Source of the DNA: an uncultured Prevotellaceae bacterium
GTDB taxonomy: Bacteria; Bacteroidota; Bacteroidia; Bacteroidales; Bacteroidaceae
NCBI GenBank assembly: GCA_902775075.1
Contig: CACYKX010000055.1
Coordinates: forward strand, 1-15,738
Length of the DNA: 15,738 bases
Direction of reading: 5' to 3'
Part shown: positions 5,241 through 13,187 of the stretch, piece after piece
Numbering within the stretch: position 1 is the first letter of the stretch
Layout of the letters: the number at the start of each line of letters is the position of its first letter
Notes under the pieces: model-generated
The model's database searches: none
Seen by the model: only the letters and a program-made list of their open reading frames with translations
Told to the model about the DNA's origin: nothing
Program-made: the position numbers and the translations under genes

Positions 5241-7439
5241 ATGGTAATATCATCTGTTCAAATAAGGAATTTCAGAAAGCTTAAAAATTGTCATATCGAT
5301 TTTGACAAACAGCAGACTGTTTTTGTAGGAGCCAACAATAGTGGAAAAACATCCGCTATTAGTGCCATTGTATGGTTCTTAAAGAACACAGAGAAGTTTA
5401 CGCTAAAGGAATTTACAGCAACCAATTGGGAAGCCATTGACCAACTGGGTGATCAATGGCTTGTGACTGATTCTGTAGATGAAACGCTTCTCAGTTCGCA
5501 TCAATGGGACTCCATCGTACCCTCAATGGACGTTTGGATTAACGTGGAAGACGGGGAACAGTATAGAGTGAACCATTTGATACCTTCTTTGAGTACTTGG
5601 GATGGAAAAACAGTTGGCGTTCGCTGCCAGTATGAGCCTATAGATGCCTCCAATCTCTACAAAAACTATAAACAGGCAAAGGAGAAGGCTAATTCTCTAA
5701 TGCTGACTGAAGAGTATAAGAAAGCATTCTCGCCTACACTTTTTCCGAGAAACCTTTGTGATTTTTTGGGAAAAGGCACGAACCTTAGGGATTATTTTGA
5801 TGTCAAATACTATATCATCGACCCTGCATCAGAACCAGCCGAAGAAGATAAGACGCAAGCCACACCCGATAGTAGTTTGGATAAAAACCCGTTAAGCGAA
5901 CTGATAAGAGTCGATACTATTTTGGCATCAAGGGATTTCTCTGACCCGCAAGGGTTGTCAGACAGTGAAATAGACACACTGTCAAAACAATTCCAGAAAT
6001 ATTATTCGAGCAGTAACCAAGAAGATGCCGACCTCACTCCAGAAGGGTTGGAACTTGTGAGTGGCATAGCAAAAGCAAACGAAACTTACGATGCCAAGCT
6101 TACGAGGACTTTTGAAACGCCCGTTAAGGAGTTGAAGAACATAAACTATCCAGGTTTTCAAAATCCCGAAATAAAGATTAAGAGCAAAATACAGATTGAA
6201 GAGGCTATACGCCACGAATCGGCAGTGCAGTTTGCTATTCAGGGAAAGCCAGACCTTGCCTTGCCAGAGAAATACAACGGACTCGGCTATAGAAATCTTA
6301 TCTCCATATACCTCAAATTGATGGATTTCAGGGAACAATGGACAAGACCCCTCAGTGAGGGTAAGGCCATTGAGCCGATTCACCTGGTGTTTGTTGAGGA
6401 ACCTGAAGCACACCTTCATGCTCAAGCCCAACAGGTGTTCGTCAAAAAGGCTTTTGATGCTTTATGCAATAGCAATCTTATAGTAGAGAATCCTTGGCTC
6501 AAAACGCAATTAGTTCTAAGCACACATTCCAACCATGTGGTGAATGAGCTGGATTTGAATTGTATGCGTTACTTTAGAAGGGTGATAGATACAAGTACCG
6601 CTATCCCCACTTCGGTAGTTGTGAATCTGTCTAATACTTTTGGGAAAGAGGAAGAAACCAAACGGTTTGTGACACGTTATATTCGCTTAACCCACTGTGA
6701 CATCTTTTTTGCGGATGCTGTGATACTCGTTGAGGGTCCGGCAGAAAAGATATTGGTGCCGAGCTTTATCAAAAAATCAGGGCTTGATTCATACTACATC
6801 TCTGTGATAGAGATTAATGGAAGGCACGCCCACAGCTTTCGCAGTTTGATAGAGAAGTTAGGCATCGCAACCTTGATAGTTACCGACATTGATGCCACAG
6901 AGAAGAAACTGGGTAAAAATGACAAAGAATATGATTCATCAGTTATAACGGCTAAAGGAAAAGGTTATAAAACGGGCAATCCTACTGTGAAGGATTGGAT
7001 AGTGGGTAAAGAAATGGTAGACGATTTATTGGACCTTGACGGAAAGGGCAAGACATTTGACAATGTTAGGATAGCGTTTCAAACGCCTGTGACTGTTAAA
7101 TGGGAAGAAGATAAGGATGCTGAAGAAATATGCCCTTATACATTTGAGGATGCTTTGATTATGAGCAATTTATCCCTATTCAGGCAGGATGACCTCAGCA
7201 AAATGGGCGCAATAACAACCATAAGAAATCTTTGTAAGGATAGCAGTTCGGCAAGTGAATTGCAAGGGAAGATTTTTGAGAAGTTGGAGAGCAAGTCGGG
7301 ATTTCATAAGGCAGACTTTGCCAATAGTTTGCTGTACTCTGAAAAATTTGAAAGTATCAAAGCCCCTGCTTACATTCAGGAAGGCTTGGCTTGGATGAAA
7401 GAGTATCTTGATTCAAACGGGGTGAACGATGGAAAATAA
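5241..7439 (+). CDS. OLD-family ATPase/Toprim nuclease, GajA-like (first pair), 732 aa
   Basis: This is an ABC-type ATPase fused to a Toprim nuclease, the architecture of OLD proteins and of GajA of the Gabija anti-phage system. It has Walker A GANNSGKT (30-37), a signature-like NGLGYRNL (346-353), Walker B HLVFVEEPEAHL (381-392) and H-loop STHS (427-430). The Toprim part keeps the acidic residues VEGPAE (E498) and VTDID (D549, D551). An insert at about 195-300, between the ATPase halves, probably holds the dimerisation region. At 732 aa it is longer than the roughly 580 aa of the studied GajA. Its 3' end overlaps the helicase gene by 11 bases, as expected for a stoichiometric complex. It probably cuts DNA when nucleotide control is relieved during infection. 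An alternative reading is a class 2 OLD system outside Gabija proper. Confidence 0.88.
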   Translation: MVISSVQIRNFRKLKNCHIDFDKQQTVFVGANNSGKTSAISAIVWFLKNTEKFTLKEFTATNWEAIDQLGDQWLVTDSVDETLLSSHQWDSIVPSMDVWINVEDGEQYRVNHLIPSLSTWDGKTVGVRCQYEPIDASNLYKNYKQAKEKANSLMLTEEYKKAFSPTLFPRNLCDFLGKGTNLRDYFDVKYYIIDPASEPAEEDKTQATPDSSLDKNPLSELIRVDTILASRDFSDPQGLSDSEIDTLSKQFQKYYSSSNQEDADLTPEGLELVSGIAKANETYDAKLTRTFETPVKELKNINYPGFQNPEIKIKSKIQIEEAIRHESAVQFAIQGKPDLALPEKYNGLGYRNLISIYLKLMDFREQWTRPLSEGKAIEPIHLVFVEEPEAHLHAQAQQVFVKKAFDALCNSNLIVENPWLKTQLVLSTHSNHVVNELDLNCMRYFRRVIDTSTAIPTSVVVNLSNTFGKEEETKRFVTRYIRLTHCDIFFADAVILVEGPAEKILVPSFIKKSGLDSYYISVIEINGRHAHSFRSLIEKLGIATLIVTDIDATEKKLGKNDKEYDSSVITAKGKGYKTGNPTVKDWIVGKEMVDDLLDLDGKGKTFDNVRIAFQTPVTVKWEEDKDAEEICPYTFEDALIMSNLSLFRQDDLSKMGAITTIRNLCKDSSSASELQGKIFEKLESKSGFHKADFANSLLYSEKFESIKAPAYIQEGLAWMKEYLDSNGVNDGK

Positions 7440-9267
7440 CATTGACAATAAAGTTGACGAAACCCTTGAGCGTTGCCTGTTGTCAACGCCTCGCAAGAGC
7501 TTTTTTCTCTTTGCTGGTGCGGGTTCGGGAAAAACACACTCGTTGGTGCTGCTTCTCCAAAAAATACGAGACCGAATAGGGAAAGGGCTTCTGCTGCAAG
7601 GCAAACAAGTGGCCGTTATCACTTTCACCAATGCGGCTACGGACGAAATTATTAACAGACTCGATTACAGTCCATATTTCCATATTTCCACGATTCATAG
7701 TTTTGTTTGGGATGTTATCAGGTTTTATCAGGCAGATATCAAACGCTTGTATTGCCAATACATTCAAGAGGATATTGCCGAGTTGGAAGCCAAGCTTGTA
7801 AAAGCGGTCAGTAAGACCACCAAAACTTATCTCTCAAACTTGGAGAAATGCAATGGATTGAAAGAACGCTATGAGAAAGCCCAGGCCATTGACAAGTTTG
7901 TTTACAACCCGAATGGTAGCAATCCTGAATACAATGCTCTGAAACACGCTGAGGTTATCAAGATTTCCGCTCAAATGATTATGGAAAGCAAAATGCTCCA
8001 GCGAATTATAGCTCAACGTTATCCCATCCTGCTGATAGATGAGAGTCAGGACACGAGAAAGGAATTGGTGGATGCTTTCTTTAAGATACAGGATAATTTT
8101 GCCGACATTTTTACCTTGGGCTTGTTGGGCGACATAAAGCAGCGTATATATACCGACGGAAAGGAAAATATGGTGAGTATTATCCCTGCTGAATGGGAAA
8201 AGCCGGTCAAGGTGATGAATTACCGTTGCGCGAAGCGGATTATAAGATTGGCCAATAAAATTGGTGGTGATTTGGATGAACATGCCGAGCAAAATCCGAG
8301 AGAAGGTGCCGAAGAGGGTTTGGTGAGGCTTTTTGTGGTTCAGCTGCATGAAGGTATAGATAAAGACGAAGTTGAACAAGGTGTGATGAAGCAAATGAGC
8401 TCGCTTACACACGATGGCAAATGGTTTGGTAGAGATGCCGACATCAAAATCCTGACATTGGAACACATGATGGCGGCAAGGCGGTTAGGGTTTGACAAGT
8501 TTTTCGCACCATTGTCCAAGGTGTCCAAATACCAGATGACATTTTTGCAAGGAACAGTGCCGGAGGTGGAATTCTTTACGAAAGAGGTAATACCCCTTGC
8601 AGATTCCATGAAAGGGGATGGCAGCGAGGCACTAACCATTCTGAAAGCCTATTCGCCCCTTTTGTCTAAGGATAGCACCGAAAATCCCTACAAGCTTTAT
8701 CTTCGTGCCAGAGAAGAAGCTAACAAAGTGGCGGCTTTAGTGAATGAAAATTGCACCATCAGAGCTGCTGTCATGGCTATTTATGATTCTGTATTATTGA
8801 CAGTGCCTGATGTGGTAAGAGCTGCAAGCCTTGCCAGTTCAACAGATTTGGATGAAAATGCTGAGGAGGATTTGAAAGCATGGGCTGAGGTTATGGATTT
8901 GCCTATCGACATGGTGAGAGGTTACGACGATTATGTCAATCACCGTTCCCGTTTTGATACCCATCAAGGGGTGAAAGGCTTGGAGTTTGAAAGGGTGATG
9001 GTAATCATCGATGATTCAGAAGCCAGAGGATTTATGTTCAGCTATGACAAGTTGTTTGGCGTAAAGGATTTGACGGAAACAGACTTGAAGAACATTTCAG
9101 AGGGTAAAGAAACATCAATAGAGCGTACACAACGGCTTTTCTATGTCACCTGCACCCGAGCCAAGCAATCATTAGCCGTTGTAATGTATACAAAGGATCC
9201 AGAAAAAGTCAAGAATGAGTCAATACGAAAACAGTGGTTCGAGGAGGGTGAAATCGATTTGATTTAA
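7429..9267 (+). CDS. UvrD/Rep-like superfamily 1 helicase, GajB-like (first pair), 612 aa
   Basis: All main SF1A motifs are visible in order. They are I FAGAGSGKT (28-36), Ia VITFTNAATDE, Ib STIHSF (87-92), II LLIDESQD (201-208), III LLGDIKQRIY, IV NYRCAKR, V THQGVKGLEF (511-520) and VI FYVTCTRAKQ (571-580). It should use ATP to translocate on or sense DNA ends and activate its OLD partner, as GajB does. It starts inside the 3' end of the OLD gene (ATGGAAAATAA), so the two are co-translated. At 612 aa it is larger than the characterised GajB (about 490 aa), with extra helical sequence at about 285-500. The following HEPN-like gene begins 6 bases after its stop. Confidence 0.88.
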   Translation: MENNIDNKVDETLERCLLSTPRKSFFLFAGAGSGKTHSLVLLLQKIRDRIGKGLLLQGKQVAVITFTNAATDEIINRLDYSPYFHISTIHSFVWDVIRFYQADIKRLYCQYIQEDIAELEAKLVKAVSKTTKTYLSNLEKCNGLKERYEKAQAIDKFVYNPNGSNPEYNALKHAEVIKISAQMIMESKMLQRIIAQRYPILLIDESQDTRKELVDAFFKIQDNFADIFTLGLLGDIKQRIYTDGKENMVSIIPAEWEKPVKVMNYRCAKRIIRLANKIGGDLDEHAEQNPREGAEEGLVRLFVVQLHEGIDKDEVEQGVMKQMSSLTHDGKWFGRDADIKILTLEHMMAARRLGFDKFFAPLSKVSKYQMTFLQGTVPEVEFFTKEVIPLADSMKGDGSEALTILKAYSPLLSKDSTENPYKLYLRAREEANKVAALVNENCTIRAAVMAIYDSVLLTVPDVVRAASLASSTDLDENAEEDLKAWAEVMDLPIDMVRGYDDYVNHRSRFDTHQGVKGLEFERVMVIIDDSEARGFMFSYDKLFGVKDLTETDLKNISEGKETSIERTQRLFYVTCTRAKQSLAVVMYTKDPEKVKNESIRKQWFEEGEIDLI

Positions 9268-9273
9268 GATGAT

Positions 9274-9981
9274 ATGAAATATGCAGATTCAATAAAGGAG
9301 TTAAAGAATAATCTCTGGAACAATACTAAATGCAAGGAGATTGTTAAAGGCTGTGACGAAATAATACAGAATCAAGAGGATATTGTGGATGTTGTCCGAG
9401 CCGCAATAGTAGATACAGAGAATCAAATTCTTATTTGGGAAAAAGAACAGGAAGAAACTCCAAATTGTGACTTTCAGAAAGAAATTATTCTTTTTCAGAT
9501 AATATCTGAATTTTATAGGTTGAATGGCAGGCTTGCATTATTTGAGCTGGATATGAATACAGCTTATAAGCATATCTTTAAGGTGAAAACGGAATATGAG
9601 TACCGTTTTTTTGCAAGGAGAATCTATACATTATTGTATGAATGTAATGATGGATTAGCAGTTCCTGTAGGCAAATTACTACCGAAGTTAAAGAGTGTTA
9701 TTGATGCCAATTGTTTTGATGCGTATAAAAAGGCACACAAAAAACTATGTGCATTCCTCGCTACTAATCATAACGAACTGAAAAGAATCAGGAATCAAAA
9801 TGAAGCACATAAAACCGAAGAGTTTGACATTCAAGTAAAATCAATTGAAGATTTGAAAGTGTCAGAATCAATAAATCTTATACAAGAGGGTAACGTCTTA
9901 TTGTTTAATTTGAATGCGGCTTTTCTGATTGTTCACGCTTCATTGATGAAACACTTAGGCGAAATAATGAAAAAGAACTGA
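9274..9981 (+). CDS. HEPN-like protein, putative ribonuclease, 235 aa
   Basis: The protein is predicted to be almost all helical. Near the C-terminus it has KRIRNQNEAHKTEE, with R173-N174 and H179. This fits the R-[N/D]-x4-H catalytic signature of HEPN domains, many of which are RNases in toxin-antitoxin, Abi and CRISPR systems. The closing helices, SINLIQEGNVLLFNLNAAFL, are also compatible with the fold. The gene begins 6 bases after the helicase stop and so belongs to the first Gabija-type operon. The reading is locally very A/T-rich: 17 of 60 bases at 9481-9540 are G or C, unlike the flanking genes. This suggests a separate origin. The HEPN call depends on one motif plus helix content. Confidence 0.5.
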   Translation: MKYADSIKELKNNLWNNTKCKEIVKGCDEIIQNQEDIVDVVRAAIVDTENQILIWEKEQEETPNCDFQKEIILFQIISEFYRLNGRLALFELDMNTAYKHIFKVKTEYEYRFFARRIYTLLYECNDGLAVPVGKLLPKLKSVIDANCFDAYKKAHKKLCAFLATNHNELKRIRNQNEAHKTEEFDIQVKSIEDLKVSESINLIQEGNVLLFNLNAAFLIVHASLMKHLGEIMKKN

Positions 9982-10009
9982 ATATATCGAAATCAATAAA
10001 AAAAATACT

Positions 10010-11491
10010 ATGGCAGATAAGAAAAAAATGGAACCGATTGACTATATGAGAATTTCTATCGAGGTGATGAAAAACTCAGTGCAGGAGGAGAGGGCAGAAG
10101 GAGAGGTTTCGCCAAAGGTGGGAGCGGTTCTTGTAAGGCCAGACGGTACATATACCACTGCATATCGTGGCGAACTTAGAGATGGAGATCATGCTGAATA
10201 TACATTGTTGGAGCGGAAATGCATTAACGAAAATCTGAAGGATTGCGTGGTGTATTCTACTTTAGAACCCTGCTTCAAAAGAAACTCCCCTAAGATAGGA
10301 TGCTGTAAGCGTATAGCCAAGGCTCGCATCAAAAAGGTGTATGTTGGAACCGGTGATCCCTTCCCATCGGTTAATGGCAAAGGTATCAAATACCTTGTGG
10401 ATCATGGTATAGAGGTGGAGCAATATCCACAAGAATTGCAGAAAGAGATTGAGCGCCTGAATGCCGACTTTATCGCTTATGCGGAAAGCAGACGTCTTGA
10501 GGAGGAGAACAAGTCCACCAAAGACTACAAGGAGGAAACTGAGCGTGCGGTACATACGATGGATATGAAGTCGTTGGATGAAAAACTGATGGCTCGGTTC
10601 TTGAAAGCAGCTAATGTCACGGACAACGAACAAGAGGTGTTCTTGAGGAATATGAATCTGGCAGAACTTGACAGCGATGTTGTGAGGCCAACAGGCTTGG
10701 GACTGCTACTCTTTGGGAAGAAACCGCAGTCGGTCTATCCCAATGCTGTGATAAAAACCACGTTGAAACGGAACGGCAAGGCTGTGGAGACCAAGACGAT
10801 TGAGGGGAGGATTCCCGCGCAGTTAGACGAGGCCAATAAATGGTATAAGGAGCATATTCCTTCGTATATCAACAGAGACGAGCCCGAACGGAAAAGAGTT
10901 TATGAATATCCGTTGGATGTAATCAGAGAGCTGATTTGCAACGCCGTGGTTCATCGCGACTACAGTCTGATGGGAGCCCCAGTGTATTTTGAGATTAATG
11001 ACAAGAGCATTATTATCAAATCACCCGGCTTGCCCGAGCCTCCTGTGACATTGGAACACATTGTATCGTTCTCGGCATCTTCTTTCAGCAGGAATCCGGT
11101 GATAATGTATGTGCTTGACAAGCTGGACTATGCCGAGCAACGCGGTTTGGGTTTTGAAACGGTTAAGGATTTGCCAGCGAAGAATTTGCCTCTGCCGAAG
11201 GTTCAGTATAATGCACCTTACATTGAATTTATATTGCCGTTGTCGATGGAGGTGGCTGAGACGATGTATGGTGACTTGTCGGAGAAAGAAATCAAGGTGT
11301 TGGAGTATATTCGTATGACGGGTTCGACATCAAGCGCTGATATTCAGAAACACTTTGAAATGGAGCAAAAACCCGCATCCAGAATTATCGCCAAACTCAA
11401 GGAGAAGAACTATATTGTTTCAGAAGGGAAGGCTCGAAATACGGTTTATAAAGTCAATGAATCTAGACAAGAATCTGGACAAAGTGTCTAG
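10010..11491 (+). CDS. Cytidine-deaminase-type domain fused to HATPase_c_4 and winged helix, 493 aa
   Basis: Residues 10-140 form a zinc-dependent deaminase-like domain with HAE (61-63), LEPC (85-88) and C98/C99 as ligands. It most resembles RibD/dCMP-deaminase folds. A charged helical linker (about 140-190) leads to GLGLLLFGKKPQ (229-240) and a GHKL-type ATP-binding module with RELICNAVVHRDYS (306-319), IKSPGLPEPP and EQRGLGFETV. These are typical of the HATPase_c_4 regulators usually preceded by an AlbA_2 (Schlafen-type) domain. Here the deaminase occupies that position. A winged helix follows at about 422-482. The last residues, NESRQESGQSV, are encoded by the first palindrome of the 11459-11573 array, and the TAG stop lies inside it. 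It probably senses or modifies nucleotides and regulates the second OLD/helicase pair (inference). Confidence 0.82.
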   Translation: MADKKKMEPIDYMRISIEVMKNSVQEERAEGEVSPKVGAVLVRPDGTYTTAYRGELRDGDHAEYTLLERKCINENLKDCVVYSTLEPCFKRNSPKIGCCKRIAKARIKKVYVGTGDPFPSVNGKGIKYLVDHGIEVEQYPQELQKEIERLNADFIAYAESRRLEEENKSTKDYKEETERAVHTMDMKSLDEKLMARFLKAANVTDNEQEVFLRNMNLAELDSDVVRPTGLGLLLFGKKPQSVYPNAVIKTTLKRNGKAVETKTIEGRIPAQLDEANKWYKEHIPSYINRDEPERKRVYEYPLDVIRELICNAVVHRDYSLMGAPVYFEINDKSIIIKSPGLPEPPVTLEHIVSFSASSFSRNPVIMYVLDKLDYAEQRGLGFETVKDLPAKNLPLPKVQYNAPYIEFILPLSMEVAETMYGDLSEKEIKVLEYIRMTGSTSSADIQKHFEMEQKPASRIIAKLKEKNYIVSEGKARNTVYKVNESRQESGQSV

Positions 11492-11494
11492 ATT
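11459..11494. promoter_or_regulatory. Palindromic TCTAGACA element, copy 1
   Basis: Perfect 10-base arms, AATCTAGACA (11460-11469) and TGTCTAGATT (11485-11494), flank a 15-base centre. The centre carries a further direct near-copy, AATCTGGACA. The element overlaps the last codons and stop of the deaminase-HATPase gene. It could be an operator for the winged-helix domain encoded by that gene, a transcript hairpin, or both. No T-run follows, so it is not a canonical terminator. Confidence 0.6.
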
Positions 11495-11510
11495 CTCACT
11501 CTCAAAAGCA

Positions 11511-11546
11511 GAATCTAGACAAGAATCTGGACAAAGTGTCTAGATT
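11511..11546. promoter_or_regulatory. Palindromic TCTAGACA element, copy 2
   Basis: This is an exact 36-base copy of 11459-11494, 52 bases downstream, with the same perfect 10-base arms at 11512-11521 and 11537-11546. It is non-coding relative to the gene that ends at 11491, but it would encode the same ESRQESGQSV-stop tail in another frame. This points to segmental duplication of the gene's end. A lone half-site follows at 11564-11573. Confidence 0.6.
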
Positions 11547-11563
11547 GTCATATTGTACACAAA

Positions 11564-11573
11564 AATCTAGACA
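11564..11573 (+). promoter_or_regulatory. Isolated AATCTAGACA half-site
   Basis: This ten-base sequence is identical to the left arm of the two palindromes and lies 45 bases before the ATG of the second OLD gene. Together the three elements fill most of the 127-base gap between the regulator and the OLD gene, which is otherwise featureless. Confidence 0.45.
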
Positions 11574-11618
11574 GGGAGAATTAAAGTATAGTGTTTAAAT
11601 CTGAGTCAACGGTAGATT

Positions 11619-13187
11619 ATGTATATTTCAAAAATCAAACTTCAGAATTTTCGCCGTTTTAAAAATCTCGAAATTAGATTCAACAGAGGTCGTAATATAC
11701 TTGTTGGGGATAATGAGTCGGGGAAATCGTCTATACTTCAGGCAATAGATCTTTGTGCAAGAGGTAGTCGCCACCGTGTTGAAGATATTGGGGTTGAAAC
11801 ATTGTTGAATGTAGATGCGGTACGGATGTTTATGGAAGGCGATAGAAGTATAAACAATCTGCCTAAACTATATATAGAACTCTATCTTGACGATATAGTA
11901 GATGAAGGATTGGAGGGAAACGAAAATAGCGACAACAGATATACTAATGGAGTAAGACTATCAATAGAACCCGATTTGGCTTTAAGTCGGCAGACAAACC
12001 AAGTCCTGCAAGCTGATAATGCTTCATTTCCTTTCGAGTTCTATTCCATCTCTTTCACTACATTCAGCGGTGATGCATATAACGGCTATACAAAGAGAGT
12101 GAAGACGTTGTTGCTGGATAACAGTACGATAGGGAACGAGTATGCGTTGAATGAATATATCTCTACAATTTATGGCGCGGCATTATCACAGGTGGAGCAA
12201 TTGGCAACCAAGCATAGTTATGGTAATTCAAAGACCAGTTTTAAGGCAGGTGTACTGACACCTTTTAACGCAAAATTACCTGAAGGATACTCTTTTTCAG
12301 TCAAGAACACTGGTAGGAACTGTTTAGAGAACGACTTGACAATTGAAATGGGAGGCGTTCCAATCAGCGAGAAGGGGACAGGTGTGCAATGTGTGGTGAA
12401 AACACAACTGGCATTGAGTAGAGCAGCCGACATCCCCGTCATTTTATTGGAGGAGCCCGAAAATCATTTGAGTCATTTGAATATGAGGAGGATGATTGAG
12501 GATATTGAGAAAAACCAGCAGGCTCAATTGTTTATTTCCACCCATAGTGATTTAATAAGCACCCGCCTTGATTTAAGGAATTGTATTTTGATGAATAGTG
12601 CCGAGCCTGCAATGACTACTTCGCTGGGCTTTATAGACAAGGGAACTGCCAATTTCTTTATGAAAGCACCGGACAACAATATGTTGCAATTTGTGTTGGC
12701 AAAGAAGGTTATATTGGTTGAAGGCGACGCTGAGTTTATTCTGATGGATGCTTTTTGCAAGAGGGTGCATGGTCATTCTTTGGCAGAGATGGGAATTGAC
12801 GTGATAGCCGTGGATGGCAAATGTTTCAAACGTTATTTGGAAATCGCCAAACAGATCGGTGTTAGGGTAGCCGTAGTGACTGACAATGACCGTAATTATG
12901 ATGAAAATATTACGGCTTCCTATAATGGCTATATGAATAACGAATACGCTAATATTAAGGTGTATGCTGATAACAACAATGAAAGATATACCTTTGAAGT
13001 GGCGGTTTATAATGATAATACAATAGGCTGTGATGAGTTGTTTGGGGCTGACCGTAGAACATTGTCAGTCCTGAATTATATGTTGGCGAATAAAGCAGAG
13101 GCGGCATACAAATTATTGACACAGAAAGGAGAAACGATAGCAGTGCCTCAGTATATTAAAGAAGCCTTGGAATGGGTAAAAGATTGA
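11619..13187 (+). CDS. OLD-family ATPase/Toprim nuclease, GajA-like (second pair), 522 aa
   Basis: This is a second, distinct OLD protein, close to standard GajA length. It has Walker A GDNESGKS (30-37), signature-like EKGTGVQ (251-257), Walker B PVILLEEPENHL (273-284) and H-loop STHS (307-310). The Toprim residues are VEGDAE (E368) and VTDND (D422, D424). The start, MYISKIKLQNFRRFKNLEI, parallels that of the first OLD protein. The C-terminus, PQYIKEALEWVKD, matches PAYIQEGLAWMKE of the first, so both belong to one subfamily although the bodies have diverged strongly. It overlaps the following helicase gene by 16 bases. The 127 bases before it hold the palindrome array, so it may have its own regulated promoter. 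It probably acts as a DNA-cutting effector. Confidence 0.88.
   Translation: MYISKIKLQNFRRFKNLEIRFNRGRNILVGDNESGKSSILQAIDLCARGSRHRVEDIGVETLLNVDAVRMFMEGDRSINNLPKLYIELYLDDIVDEGLEGNENSDNRYTNGVRLSIEPDLALSRQTNQVLQADNASFPFEFYSISFTTFSGDAYNGYTKRVKTLLLDNSTIGNEYALNEYISTIYGAALSQVEQLATKHSYGNSKTSFKAGVLTPFNAKLPEGYSFSVKNTGRNCLENDLTIEMGGVPISEKGTGVQCVVKTQLALSRAADIPVILLEEPENHLSHLNMRRMIEDIEKNQQAQLFISTHSDLISTRLDLRNCILMNSAEPAMTTSLGFIDKGTANFFMKAPDNNMLQFVLAKKVILVEGDAEFILMDAFCKRVHGHSLAEMGIDVIAVDGKCFKRYLEIAKQIGVRVAVVTDNDRNYDENITASYNGYMNNEYANIKVYADNNNERYTFEVAVYNDNTIGCDELFGADRRTLSVLNYMLANKAEAAYKLLTQKGETIAVPQYIKEALEWVKD

Noticed and set aside
11355..11543. 62-codon ORF overlapping the end of the deaminase-HATPase gene in another frame
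   Set aside because: Its tail duplicates the regulator's tail only because the palindrome was duplicated. The rest is a frame shadow of the winged-helix coding sequence.
11459..11546. Rho-independent terminator at the palindromes
   Set aside because: The arms are perfect, but the stems are not G+C-rich, the loop is 15 bases, and no T-run follows either copy.
11459..11573. CRISPR-like array
   Set aside because: There are only two full copies, a 16-base spacing and no cas genes. The repeat overlaps coding sequence.
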